From assembly GCA_900548625.1 (NCBI GenBank), contig URLO01000005.1, forward strand, positions 1 through 64,000: 64,000 nt of DNA. Reading direction: 5' to 3'. Shown here piece after piece: positions 23,581-32,179 of this stretch (its first letter is position 1; each line of letters opens with the position of its first letter). The position numbers and the translations under genes are program-made. The DNA is from an uncultured Eubacteriales bacterium (GTDB lineage Bacteria > Bacillota > Clostridia > Oscillospirales > Oscillospiraceae). Under the pieces are notes generated by a model that was not told the DNA's origin, made no database searches, and saw nothing but the letters and a program-made list of their open reading frames with translations.

Positions 23581-24771
23581 ATGAACTCTGAGAGATTAAA
23601 AATGATAGATTTGTTTTCAGGTGCTGGCGGCCTTTCTGAAGGACTATCTGAGGCAGGCTTCCATAGCCTATTCGCATCTGAAATTGTTCCGGTATATGCT
23701 CAAACCTACCAAAAAAACCACCCACACACAAACGTATTTACTGCCGATATCCGAACATTAGATGCAGATGAAGTTCGTACAACACTTGGGGTCGAGCGTG
23801 GAGAACTTGACTTAATTGCTGGTGGCCCTCCGTGCCAAGGATTTTCTATCAATGCCCCAGTTCGAACTACTTTGGATGAAAGAAACCATCTTTTTAAAGA
23901 GTACCTTCGTTTTGTTGACGCTTTTGCTCCGCGTGCCGTCCTAATTGAAAACGTTCCAGGCTTGGTTTCATTTGAGCATGGTGCAACACTCCATGCGATT
24001 TTGGACGCTTTAGCCGAATTGGGATATGGTGCAGATGTGCGGATTCTTGGTGCGCCATATTATGGCGTCCCTCAAATGCGTTGGCGTACCATTATATTGG
24101 GAGTACGGGGAAGGGCTTTACCTGCGGGGGCTTATCCTGAGCCGATTTATCATGCCCCGATTCGAGCAAATTTCACCAGTACGTTTGATGGTCAATCGAT
24201 TATCAAAGAGCCTTCTCCTGAAGCTAATGCAAATTTTGTCACCGTTTATGAGGCAATTGGAGACCTGCCTCCGTTAGTAAGCGGGGAGCAAGGCGAGGCT
24301 ATTAAAGAATACCGTTGCGATGCGTTCTGCGACTACCAACGCCGATCTCGTTTAGGTTCCGTAGGTGTAATGAATCATGAGGCACCTCGCCTTTCCCCGA
24401 TAAACCTTAAACGCTTGGAGTATATTCAACCTGGCGGAAACTGGACTGATATTCCGGATGAGCTGCTGCCAAAAGGAATGCAAAAGGCGCGAAAGTCTGA
24501 TCACACTAAAAGATATGGACGAGTTCTTCCGGACGGGCTGGCATCAACCATACTCACAAAATGCGATCCACATTGGGGAGCGTTTTTCCACTATGAACAG
24601 AATCGCTCGTTTACAGTCCGTGAGGCGGCCCGTTTACAGTCGTTCCCCGATCATTTTGTCTTTACAGGAAATCTTGCAGAACAGTTCGCACAAGTAGGCA
24701 ATGCAGTTCCGCCGCTCTTAGCACAGGCTGTAGGGCTGTCACTACGTTCAATTTTAGAAATGGAGGATTGA
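23581..24771 (+). CDS. DNA (cytosine-5) methyltransferase
   Basis: A 396-residue type II modification enzyme. Motif I is IDLFSGAGG (residues 9-17, SAM binding), motif IV GGPPCQGFS with catalytic Cys85, motif VI ENVPG (123-127), motif VIII MRWRTIILG, and motif X GNAVPPLLAQAVG near the C-terminus. The target-recognition region lies between VIII and IX. It protects DNA against the neighbouring NotI-like endonuclease, whose gene follows at once. The AT-rich codon use differs from the host genes. Confidence 0.95.
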   Translation: MNSERLKMIDLFSGAGGLSEGLSEAGFHSLFASEIVPVYAQTYQKNHPHTNVFTADIRTLDADEVRTTLGVERGELDLIAGGPPCQGFSINAPVRTTLDERNHLFKEYLRFVDAFAPRAVLIENVPGLVSFEHGATLHAILDALAELGYGADVRILGAPYYGVPQMRWRTIILGVRGRALPAGAYPEPIYHAPIRANFTSTFDGQSIIKEPSPEANANFVTVYEAIGDLPPLVSGEQGEAIKEYRCDAFCDYQRRSRLGSVGVMNHEAPRLSPINLKRLEYIQPGGNWTDIPDELLPKGMQKARKSDHTKRYGRVLPDGLASTILTKCDPHWGAFFHYEQNRSFTVREAARLQSFPDHFVFTGNLAEQFAQVGNAVPPLLAQAVGLSLRSILEMED

Positions 24772-24773
24772 TT

Positions 24774-25691
24774 ATGTCGGGCTATATTTCAGAGTTTTTT
24801 GGTTACCGAGCAGAGGACTCCTCTGTTACTGCACTTGATAATACCTCCAAACAAGTATGCCCTTTTCTTTCCTCATACTGCACGAAGGCTCTCGGAGACA
24901 AGACTAATCGTACTTTATCTGGTGTATGCGCTATAAGGCAAGTATCAGAAGGTTCTCCCGCTGTGATTTGCTGCCCCAATAGAATTTACGCAGACAACTA
25001 CAAAATGCTGGCTACAATAGCGCTGAAAGCATTTGGCCAGAACTACAATCTTTATTCGGGGCGCTTGGCCGTTGAAAAGTCTAAAGAAGAAGGTGGCGCA
25101 ATTGCCGTATTTGGGCATGGATGGGGAGGTGAGCTTCCTCTCCCAAAACGTCAGGGTAGAGGCTCCTACTATGTAGATTGGATTCTGGCTCGACTGGATG
25201 AAACCGGAGAGCTCGTTGAGTTTACTGCAATTGAAGTGCAAACAATCGATACTACTGGTACTTATCAAAATGCGCGTAGAGCGTTAATTGAGCGCCATGA
25301 AATTGAAAAAGATACGGTTGGACTAAACTGGGAGAACGTATCGAAAAGAATTATACCTCAGATTATCTATAAAGGGCAGGTTCTGCAAAGAGAAGAATTA
25401 TGCCGGAGCGGACTGTACTTTGTCTGTCCTAAACCTGTGTACGAGCGTGTGCTTGAGCGGCTGGGTGGAAAAAACAAATTACCACAATTTCCAACACAGC
25501 CCGCAGCAATCCATTTTGTCGCTTATGATTACCTGTCAGACGCGGCAATTGAAGACGGCACAATCAAGCCACTGGGCGTAATAGAGGAGTATTGCACTAC
25601 TGTTTACAAGGTGCAAGAGGCTTTTTCTGCCGTTGACTTGCCTGAACAAAATGTTTACAGAGATGCCATTAGACGATCACTATATGATTGA
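24774..25691 (+). CDS. NotI-like type II restriction endonuclease
   Basis: A 305-residue protein resembling the NotI restriction enzyme family. The catalytic pattern is an Asp in SYYVDWILA (Asp135) followed by IEVQT (Glu154, Gln156), the D...ExQ variant of the PD-(D/E)xK core seen in NotI. N-terminal cysteines (29, 36, 52, 66, 67) are candidates for the iron site known in NotI. It starts 2 bases after the methyltransferase stop. The cleavage site cannot be read from sequence; a GC-rich site is a guess by homology. Confidence 0.8.
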   Translation: MSGYISEFFGYRAEDSSVTALDNTSKQVCPFLSSYCTKALGDKTNRTLSGVCAIRQVSEGSPAVICCPNRIYADNYKMLATIALKAFGQNYNLYSGRLAVEKSKEEGGAIAVFGHGWGGELPLPKRQGRGSYYVDWILARLDETGELVEFTAIEVQTIDTTGTYQNARRALIERHEIEKDTVGLNWENVSKRIIPQIIYKGQVLQREELCRSGLYFVCPKPVYERVLERLGGKNKLPQFPTQPAAIHFVAYDYLSDAAIEDGTIKPLGVIEEYCTTVYKVQEAFSAVDLPEQNVYRDAIRRSLYD

Positions 25692-25706
25692 AAGAGGTGA
25701 ATGTAT

Positions 25707-27602
25707 ATGCTACTTAAGAAAGTTACAATACACAAGTATAAGAGCTTTTTAACAGAGCAGTCGTATACTGTTGAAGACCATATTACCCGCATTGTTGGCA
25801 AAAATGAATCCGGCAAAACTGCATTGCTCGAAGCGTTGGCAAAGTCAAATTATTTTGAGGATAATGTAGACTTCCAATTTGATAAAGATTTAGACTATCC
25901 TCGAAGTGAACTCATAAAGGCTAAGAGTAAAAATCCAGCTGTCCTTACTTGCGAGTATGAATTGTCGGATGAGGATGTTGAATCTGTGGAAGATGAATAT
26001 GGGGAAGGTATCATATCAAAGCAGACTTTTTCGCTGACATCTTATTATGATAACACTCGCACCACTACGGGTGTTGCAGCTAATTTCAATGTGTTCAAAA
26101 ATTGGTTGATTACTTCTTTTGATGTGGGCGATCAAGGCAAAGAACTTCTGCGGGACGCAGCCTCATTTTCGGCTTTGGAAGATGTAGCTTCTGAAAACGA
26201 GACTACTCCAGGAATGAAAGAAATCCAGACCGAGTTAAATAAAATTAAAAAGGGAGCCGGGAAATGGAAAAACCCGTTGGAAGGGTATATTTACCTGACA
26301 TATATCTCGCCAGCTGTTCCTAAGCTATGGTATTTCAGTGATTATTTTAATCTCCCTTGCAGAATCAATTTGAACGAATTTTCCGCAGGAAAACCAACAG
26401 GAAGTTTGTCAAGCGAAGAGTTCAAAATTGCAAAAGCATTATTTGAGTTGAGTGGCTTACAGCTTTCTGACATTCAATCTGAGACAAATTTTGAGGCTTT
26501 CAAGGCTCAACTGGAGGCAACATCAAACTCTATCACTGATGATATGTTTGAATATTGGACAACCAACCAAAACCTCGAAATTCGCTTTGATATTGAACAT
26601 GCAGATAATAATGCTCGCTACCTCAACATCAGAATCTATAACTCCAAGCACAGAGTAACATTACCTCTGAAAAATCGTAGTAAAGGCTTCTTGTGGTTCT
26701 TCTCATTCCTCGTCTGGTTTAGCAAAATTCAAGGGAACGCGGATAATAAATATATTTTGTTACTGGATGAGCCTGGCCTTAGCCTTCATGCATCTGCACA
26801 GAGTGACCTACTACGTTTTATTGACGAGAAACTGGCACCAGAATATCAAGTCATATATACAACACATTCTCCGTTTATGATTGATTCTCTCAAGCTTAAT
26901 GAGGTACGAACTGTTTACGATACGCAAAATCCTAAGATTGGCAGTATTGTATCAGACGCTGTAGAAGAAAAAGATTCTGACACACTGTTCCCTCTGCAAG
27001 CGGCATTGGGATATACAATTGCCCAAAATTTGTATGTTTCGCCCAAAAATCTTTTGGTAGAAGGAATCTCTGATTTGGTGTATCTCAACCATTTTTCAAC
27101 CATTCTCAAGGATATGGGGAAAGAGGGATTATCTGAGGATATTACCATCGTCCCGGTAGGTGGCGCTGATAAGATTGCAACTTTTATTTCGTTAATGCGG
27201 GGCAATGAGCTATCCACAGTGTGTTTGCTTGATACCTTTACAGATCAAGCAGCCCAAGCTCGCTTGAAGCGCATGGTCGAGCAAAAGATTATCGCTGATA
27301 AAAAAATCTTGTATTATCATTCGATCATGGGGCAAGCTTACGCCGACATTGAGGATTTATTTGACAAGGAAGAGTACCTTGTGCTGTTTAATGGAGCATT
27401 TGGAAAATCGGTTCAAATTAGTGAGCTCGATACGAATAAACCAGTAATGTCGCAGTTAAAACGGCTTAATGGCAATAAGGCCTTTAACCATTATTCACCT
27501 GCAAATTATATGGCTAAGAATATTGGTAGCCTTGTATTTTCAGACGAAACAATAGGGCGATTTGAAAAACTTTTTGCTATGGTCAATAGCAAGTTCGACT
27601 AA
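25707..27602 (+). CDS. OLD-family ATP-dependent nuclease (AAA/ABC ATPase plus TOPRIM)
   Basis: A 631-residue protein. An ABC-type ATPase comes first (Walker A GKNESGKTA at residues 31-39, signature-like KNRSKGFLWFF, Walker B YILLLDEPGLSLH), then a TOPRIM nuclease domain (LLVEGISDL with Glu452, VPVGGADK, and LLDTFTD with Asp509). This is the layout of OLD nucleases and GajA, which act in phage defence. The ATG at 25707 has AGAGGTG 7 bases upstream. It follows the NotI-like gene after 15 bases and shares its base composition, so it is part of the same defence operon. Confidence 0.85.
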   Translation: MLLKKVTIHKYKSFLTEQSYTVEDHITRIVGKNESGKTALLEALAKSNYFEDNVDFQFDKDLDYPRSELIKAKSKNPAVLTCEYELSDEDVESVEDEYGEGIISKQTFSLTSYYDNTRTTTGVAANFNVFKNWLITSFDVGDQGKELLRDAASFSALEDVASENETTPGMKEIQTELNKIKKGAGKWKNPLEGYIYLTYISPAVPKLWYFSDYFNLPCRINLNEFSAGKPTGSLSSEEFKIAKALFELSGLQLSDIQSETNFEAFKAQLEATSNSITDDMFEYWTTNQNLEIRFDIEHADNNARYLNIRIYNSKHRVTLPLKNRSKGFLWFFSFLVWFSKIQGNADNKYILLLDEPGLSLHASAQSDLLRFIDEKLAPEYQVIYTTHSPFMIDSLKLNEVRTVYDTQNPKIGSIVSDAVEEKDSDTLFPLQAALGYTIAQNLYVSPKNLLVEGISDLVYLNHFSTILKDMGKEGLSEDITIVPVGGADKIATFISLMRGNELSTVCLLDTFTDQAAQARLKRMVEQKIIADKKILYYHSIMGQAYADIEDLFDKEEYLVLFNGAFGKSVQISELDTNKPVMSQLKRLNGNKAFNHYSPANYMAKNIGSLVFSDETIGRFEKLFAMVNSKFD

Positions 27603-27630
27603 GATCAGCCTACGTCAACCCTTTGGAACA

Positions 27631-27662
27631 AAGGGCGCACTTCTATACAGGGGCAAGCCCTG
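27631..27662 (-). other. Probable origin of transfer (IncQ/MOBQ-like oriT)
   Basis: On the minus strand AAGTGCGCCCTT (27631-27642) matches the nick-region core of RSF1010/IncQ-type oriTs. A small inverted repeat CAGGG-N5-CCCTG (27648-27662) lies immediately 5' of it on the same strand, as in IncQ. A MobA/MobL relaxase of the matching class is encoded 0.6 kb away. Confidence 0.65.
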
Positions 27663-27683
27663 CATGTGCGCGCTGCGAGGCAG

Positions 27684-27716
27684 ACAGCCCGGACAGCCAA
27701 ATGTCCGGGCTGTTTT
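27684..27716 (+). terminator. Terminator after the defence operon
   Basis: A perfect 12-bp stem (27684-27695 with 27702-27713), 6-base loop and a T run follow the OLD-nuclease gene. Confidence 0.8.
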
Positions 27717-27921
27717 GCGTCGCGTTGCTCCGTACAAGGGAGTGCCTCCCTTGCGCTGCCACAGCAGCTATCCCAGCGCACTTTGCAGCGGAAACCGTCT
27801 GCTGGCGCAGACCATTTCTGCCGCAAAGTCTGAAAATCCCATGCCGTAAGTCAGACCGTCTACTGAAAAACGTGGGCGGTCTTTTTCTATCCATTTTTAT
27901 ATCAGTCAGGAGGTTAAAATC

Positions 27922-28221
27922 ATGCACGAAAAAGAAATCGAAAAGCTGCAAGCCAAAAAGGAAAAGGTCGAGCGTCAGCTTGCGCAGGAGCAGCACAAAA
28001 TCCAGCGGCTTAAAAACCGTGCCGCCTACTACGAAAAGGGAGATCGGCGCAAACGGGCGCACCGGCTTATCACCCGTGGCGCAGCGATTGAGAGCGTCGC
28101 ACCGCAGACGAAAGAGTTGAGCGAAACCGAGTTTTACACTTTTGCCGAACAGGTCTTTGCGCTGCCGGACACGCAAAGACTGCTCACGGAAGCTGTCAGC
28201 CGCCATGCAGGAGGTGACTGA
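27922..28221 (+). CDS. DUF3847 domain protein (mobilization accessory)
   Basis: A 99-residue, charged, coiled-coil-rich protein (EIEKLQAKKEKVERQLAQEQ at residues 5-24, then an RAAYYEKGDRRKRAHRLITRGA segment beginning near residue 33). This is the DUF3847 family, found directly upstream of MobA/MobL relaxases in Firmicute elements and presumably part of the relaxosome. AGGAGG precedes the ATG. Its end overlaps the relaxase start. Confidence 0.85.
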   Translation: MHEKEIEKLQAKKEKVERQLAQEQHKIQRLKNRAAYYEKGDRRKRAHRLITRGAAIESVAPQTKELSETEFYTFAEQVFALPDTQRLLTEAVSRHAGGD

Positions 28222-29699
28222 GTATCGCACTCTTTCATTTTCATGTGACGCAGATCAAGCGCAGCGCGGGGCAGTCTGTCGTGGCTGCTGCCGCGTACCG
28301 TGCCGGGGAAAAGCTGCACAGCGAATACTACGGCGAGGACAGCGACTACGCCCGCAAGGGCGGCGTGATCTGTTCTGAAATCCTGCTCCCGTCACACGCG
28401 CCGTCTGAGTATGCAGACCGCGAAACGCTCTGGAACGCCGTGGAGAAAGCCGAGCGCGGGAAGAACGCGCAGCTTGCCTACAGCTTTGACATTGCCTTGC
28501 AGAACGAGTTTTCCATGCAGGAGAACATCGATCTTGCAAGGCAATTCTTATTGGACAATTTCGTGAGCCGGGGCATGGTGACGGACTTCGCTGTTCACTC
28601 ACCCGACAAAGAGGACGGCGGCATTTCCAACCCGCATTTTCATGTCATGTGTCCGATTCGCCCCATTGAGCCAGATGGCAAATGGGGCAACAAGCAGCGG
28701 CGGGAATATGTGCTGGACGAACACGGCGAGCGTGTTCTGGACGAGGCAGGCAATTATGTATTCAACGCCGTCCCCACGACGGACTGGGGCAAGCCGGAGA
28801 CACTGGAAGCGTGGCGGCAGGCATGGGCTGACCTTTGCAACGCCAAGTTTGCTGAAAAAGGCTTGGACTGCCGCATCGACCACCGCAGCTTTGCCCGTCA
28901 GGGCGTGGAGCAGATCCCCACCCAGCACGAGGGTCCCACCGTCCGGGCGATGGAGGCGAAGGGCATCCGCACCGACAAGGGTAATCTCAACCGTTTCATT
29001 CGGAAAACCAACGCGCTGCTGCGGGAAGCCAAAGAGAAAATTGTTGCGCTGATCGACTGGCTAAAGGACGTGAAAGCCGAGCTTGCCAAGCCCCAGCCGC
29101 CCATGCTCAACGATCTGCTGGCGCTGCATTGCGTCAATCGTAACAAGGGTGCGTACAGCAATAAGGCGAAGAACGCCAATTTGCAGCGTTACGCCGAGGC
29201 GTTCAGCTTTTTACAATCCAAAAACCTTTACACTGTGGACGATCTGGATAACGCACTTCACGCCATGCAGGACAAAATCGACACGCTGAAAAAGTCGGCA
29301 TCGTCAAAGCAAGCTCGTATCAAAGAAGTGGACGCGCTGCTGCGCATGGTGGACTATTACAAATCCGGCAAGCCCGCTGCGGACAAGCTGAAATCCATCC
29401 GTTTTGAAAAGTCCCGGCAGAAGTACAAAGTCGAACACGATAACGAGCTGCGGACGTTCTACATGGCGGAGCGCAAGTTAAAGCCGTATTTCAAGGACGG
29501 CAAGCTGCCCATCACCGCATGGCGCAGAGAACGTGAGCAGTTGGAGCAGGACTGCAAGGACATTCAGACGGAACTTTCGCCGCTCCATGCCGACGCAAAA
29601 AAGCTCTGGGCGATCCATTACAACATCTACGAGGTTCAGCATGAGCAGGAACGCCAGAACACCGCGATGCGGCAGAAAAAGCAGGAAATGGAACGCTAA
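28218..29699 (+). CDS. MobA/MobL family relaxase
   Basis: A MOBQ relaxase of about 493 residues that nicks oriT and pilots the strand during mobilization. The conserved N-terminus ALFHFHVTQIKRSAGQ, the catalytic-Tyr region AAAYRAGE and the metal-binding NPHFHVM motif are visible; the C-terminal half is helical. The conserved N-terminus begins nine codons before the first GTG (28245), and no ATG, GTG or TTG lies there. The best start is a CTG at 28218, just after AGGAGGTGA and overlapping the DUF3847 stop. A GTG start at 28245 would remove half of the first His motif. Confidence 0.85.
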   Translation: MSIALFHFHVTQIKRSAGQSVVAAAAYRAGEKLHSEYYGEDSDYARKGGVICSEILLPSHAPSEYADRETLWNAVEKAERGKNAQLAYSFDIALQNEFSMQENIDLARQFLLDNFVSRGMVTDFAVHSPDKEDGGISNPHFHVMCPIRPIEPDGKWGNKQRREYVLDEHGERVLDEAGNYVFNAVPTTDWGKPETLEAWRQAWADLCNAKFAEKGLDCRIDHRSFARQGVEQIPTQHEGPTVRAMEAKGIRTDKGNLNRFIRKTNALLREAKEKIVALIDWLKDVKAELAKPQPPMLNDLLALHCVNRNKGAYSNKAKNANLQRYAEAFSFLQSKNLYTVDDLDNALHAMQDKIDTLKKSASSKQARIKEVDALLRMVDYYKSGKPAADKLKSIRFEKSRQKYKVEHDNELRTFYMAERKLKPYFKDGKLPITAWRREREQLEQDCKDIQTELSPLHADAKKLWAIHYNIYEVQHEQERQNTAMRQKKQEMER

Positions 29700-29714
29700 G
29701 GAGGGCATTGCCTA

Positions 29715-30350
29715 TTGAATATTTTTGAAACCGTCAAGCAGTCTGTGACCACCCGGCAGGCTGCGGAGCGATACGGCATCCGGGTGGAGCGAAACGGAAT
29801 GTGCCGCTGCCCATTCCACGATGACAGTACGCCCAGCATGAAGCTGGATCGCCGGTATTACTGCTTTGGCTGCGGGGCTACCGGGGATGTAATCGACTTC
29901 GTTTCCCAGCTTCGCGGGATCGGCAGCAAGGAGGCAGCAATTCTGCTGGCACAGGATTTTGCCATTCCGTATGAGGATAGCGCGGGCAAGACAAATAGGC
30001 CACGACAACAGAATACCGACGAGCAAAATTATCAGCACATGGAACGCTATTGCTCCCGTGTGCTGTTGGACTATTACCAGCTGTTATGCCGCTGGAAAGA
30101 GGATTATGCCCCGCAAACGCCAGAGAACGGCTATCACCCGCGCTTTGTGGAGGCATTGCAGAAGCTCTCGCTGGTTGAATATCTGCTGGACGAGCTGCTG
30201 TGCGGGGATATACAGGCGCGGGCATCCGTTGTGATCGAATATGGAGAGGAAGTGAGGAAAATTGAGCAGCGAATGGCAGAGCTTGCCGCCGCAGATGAAG
30301 CAGCAGCTCAAAATGCAGGCAGGCAGCATGGCACAGCCGATGAGCATTGA
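29715..30350 (+). CDS. CHC2 zinc-finger DNA primase-like protein
   Basis: A 211-residue protein whose first 90 residues form a DnaG-type zinc-binding domain (CRCPFHDDSTPSMKL then YYCFGCGATGDVIDFV: Cys-His-Cys-Cys). It lacks the catalytic TOPRIM domain of full primases, so it may act with the following VapE protein. A TTG start at 29715 with AAGGAGG about 10 bases upstream is used. It overlaps the vapE-like gene, indicating coupled translation of a replication pair. Confidence 0.85.
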   Translation: MNIFETVKQSVTTRQAAERYGIRVERNGMCRCPFHDDSTPSMKLDRRYYCFGCGATGDVIDFVSQLRGIGSKEAAILLAQDFAIPYEDSAGKTNRPRQQNTDEQNYQHMERYCSRVLLDYYQLLCRWKEDYAPQTPENGYHPRFVEALQKLSLVEYLLDELLCGDIQARASVVIEYGEEVRKIEQRMAELAAADEAAAQNAGRQHGTADEH

Positions 30351-31659
30351 AGAAGTAAAAGCCATGCTGGACACCACGGAAAAAGGCGGTGTCCGCAACA
30401 GTATCAAGAACTGCCTGACAGTGTTTCAACATGATCCGCTGCTCTCCGGCACGATTGCCTACAATCTGCTGACCGACCGCACCGACATTGTAAAGCCCAT
30501 CGGCTACGACCGAAGCCCCAGCAGTTCCATGACCGACACGGACATGAAATATATTCGGCTGTATCTGGAAGAAAATTACGACCTGACAAGTGAGAAGAAA
30601 ATTATAGATGCTGCCGATCTTGCCGCTCATCAGAACAGTTATCACCCTGTCCGGGACTTTCTGAACAGTCTCACATGGGACGGCACAGAGCGCATCCGCT
30701 ATTGTCTGCACCATTTTCTCGGCGCGGAAGCAGATGAGTACACCTTCCAGGTTCTGCGTCTGTTCCTGCTGGGCGCAATTCACCGTGCGTTTCGCCCCGG
30801 CTGCAAATTTGAGGTCATGCTATGTCTGGTGGGCGGTCAGGGCGCGGGAAAGTCCACCTTCTTCCGGCTGCTGGCAGGAAAGGACGAGTGGTTCTCCGAC
30901 GATCTGCGGAAGTTGGACGATGAAAATGTGTACCGCAAGCTGCAAGGGCACTGGATCATTGAAATGTCCGAGATGATTGCTACCGCCAATGCCAAGAGCA
31001 TTGAGGAAATCAAGTCGTTTCTGAGCCGTCAGAAGGAGGTCTACAAAATCCCGTATGAAACCCATCCGGCAGACCGATTGCGGCAATGCGTATTCGGTGG
31101 CACGTCAAACGCAATGGATTTCCTGCCCCTCGACCGTTCCGGCAACCGGCGTTTTCTGCCGGTGCAGGTCTGCCCGGAGCAGGCGGAGGTTCACATTTTG
31201 GAGGATGAAGCCGCATCCAGAGCCTACTTGCAGCAGGCGTGGGCAGAGGCAATGACTATTTACCGGACAGGCGACTGGAAACTGACGTTCAGCCCGGAAA
31301 TGGTGCGCTATCTCAAAGAACATCAGAAGGACTTCATGCCGGAGGACACGAAGGCAGGCATGATTCAGGCGTTTCTGGACAGCTATGCGGGCGATACCGT
31401 CTGTTCCAAGCAGCTTTACAAGGAGGCGCTGAACCATGCCTTTGACGAGCCGAAGCAATGGGAAATCCGTGAGATCAATGAGATTATGAACCAGTGTGTG
31501 ACTGGCTGGACGTATTTCTCCAATCCCCGCAGCTTTGCCGGGTACGGCAGACAAAAGGGCTGGGAGCGTGCAAAGGCTGCAACGAGCAGGGGCAACCGAA
31601 CCTCAGAAATCCCGGACGGCTTTGTGGAGATCACAGAGCAGATGGAGCTGCCGTTCTGA
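30262..31659 (+). CDS. Virulence-associated E family protein (VapE, helicase/primase-like P-loop ATPase)
   Basis: A 465-residue protein with the VapE core: Walker A GGQGAGKSTFFRLL (about residues 193-206), the ELRKLDDE-like FSDDLRKLDDENVY, IEMSEM (Walker B-like) and FGGTSNAMDFLPLDRSGNRR (sensor/arginine). Such proteins serve replication of phage and small integrative elements. The start is a TTG at 30262 inside the end of the primase gene. Possible iteron repeats follow its stop codon, suggesting an origin. Confidence 0.85.
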   Translation: MSSEWQSLPPQMKQQLKMQAGSMAQPMSIEEVKAMLDTTEKGGVRNSIKNCLTVFQHDPLLSGTIAYNLLTDRTDIVKPIGYDRSPSSSMTDTDMKYIRLYLEENYDLTSEKKIIDAADLAAHQNSYHPVRDFLNSLTWDGTERIRYCLHHFLGAEADEYTFQVLRLFLLGAIHRAFRPGCKFEVMLCLVGGQGAGKSTFFRLLAGKDEWFSDDLRKLDDENVYRKLQGHWIIEMSEMIATANAKSIEEIKSFLSRQKEVYKIPYETHPADRLRQCVFGGTSNAMDFLPLDRSGNRRFLPVQVCPEQAEVHILEDEAASRAYLQQAWAEAMTIYRTGDWKLTFSPEMVRYLKEHQKDFMPEDTKAGMIQAFLDSYAGDTVCSKQLYKEALNHAFDEPKQWEIREINEIMNQCVTGWTYFSNPRSFAGYGRQKGWERAKAATSRGNRTSEIPDGFVEITEQMELPF

Positions 31660-31671
31660 AAAGTGTGGCTG

Positions 31672-31712
31672 GTTGCAAATCCTGTTGCTACTCCGTTGTC
31701 GGGCTGGTTGCC
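31672..31712 (+). repeat. Iteron-like GTTG repeats, possible replication origin
   Basis: Four GTTG(C/T) words start at 31672, 31684, 31695 and 31707, spaced 12, 11 and 12 bases, about one helical turn each, just after the vapE-like gene. A further inverted repeat AAGTCCG-N4-CGGACTT lies near 31829-31846. Their position between replication and excision genes suggests initiator binding, which is inference. Confidence 0.4.
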
Positions 31713-31899
31713 GGAGAAATCCCTGCTCTGTCAGGCTTTTTCTACCTTTGACAACCAAAACAACCAAAAAATAGAAGAAAAGGGAAATCGTAAATCAACC
31801 GCCAGATTAGGGATGCTTCGAGGTTTTTGGAAGTCCGTTGCCGGACTTTGTTGCCGCCTTGCCCTGTCTGGCTATTTTTATGAGGAGGATAAACTGCCT

Positions 31900-32094
31900 A
31901 TGAAGGAAATCCCAATCTGGGAAAAGAGCAATCTGAGCTTGGAGGAGGCTGCGGCTTACTCCGGCATCGGCATCAACAAACTGCGCGAGATCACCAACGA
32001 GGACCGGTGCAAATTCGTTCTCTGGGTGGGCAACAAGCGCCTGATTAAACGCCGCCTGTTCGATCAGTTCATCGAGCAGGCGTATTCTATTTGA
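31900..32094 (+). CDS. xis: Excisionase (Tn916 Xis-like)
   Basis: A 64-residue winged-helix protein (LSLEEAAAYSGIGINKLREI, then LWVGNKRLIKRRLFDQFIEQ) typical of excisionases of Tn916-family tyrosine-recombinase elements. It is encoded 85 bases before the integrase and directs excision. GGAGG lies 11 bases upstream of the ATG. Confidence 0.9.
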   Translation: MKEIPIWEKSNLSLEEAAAYSGIGINKLREITNEDRCKFVLWVGNKRLIKRRLFDQFIEQAYSI

Positions 32095-32111
32095 AATTTG
32101 TGGTGTAAATC

Positions 32112-32154
32112 AGAGCCTTGATATGATACAATAAGTGTGTCATGTCAGGGCTCT
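32112..32154. promoter_or_regulatory. Long inverted repeat before the integrase gene
   Basis: Arms 32112-32126 and 32140-32154 pair over 15 bases with two G-U pairs. It lies between xis and int, just before the integrase ribosome site, and may attenuate integrase expression or bind a regulator. Confidence 0.5.
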
Positions 32155-32179
32155 TTCCATCACGGAAAGGAGTTTGACA

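Larger units (their letters stand above)
27603..27921. other. Intergenic region with oriT-like site and terminator
   Basis: About 320 bases between the defence operon and the mobilization genes. It contains the oriT-like sequence at 27631-27662, a strong terminator at 27684-27713 and a weaker hairpin near 27865-27890. No gene was recognised. Confidence 0.6.
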
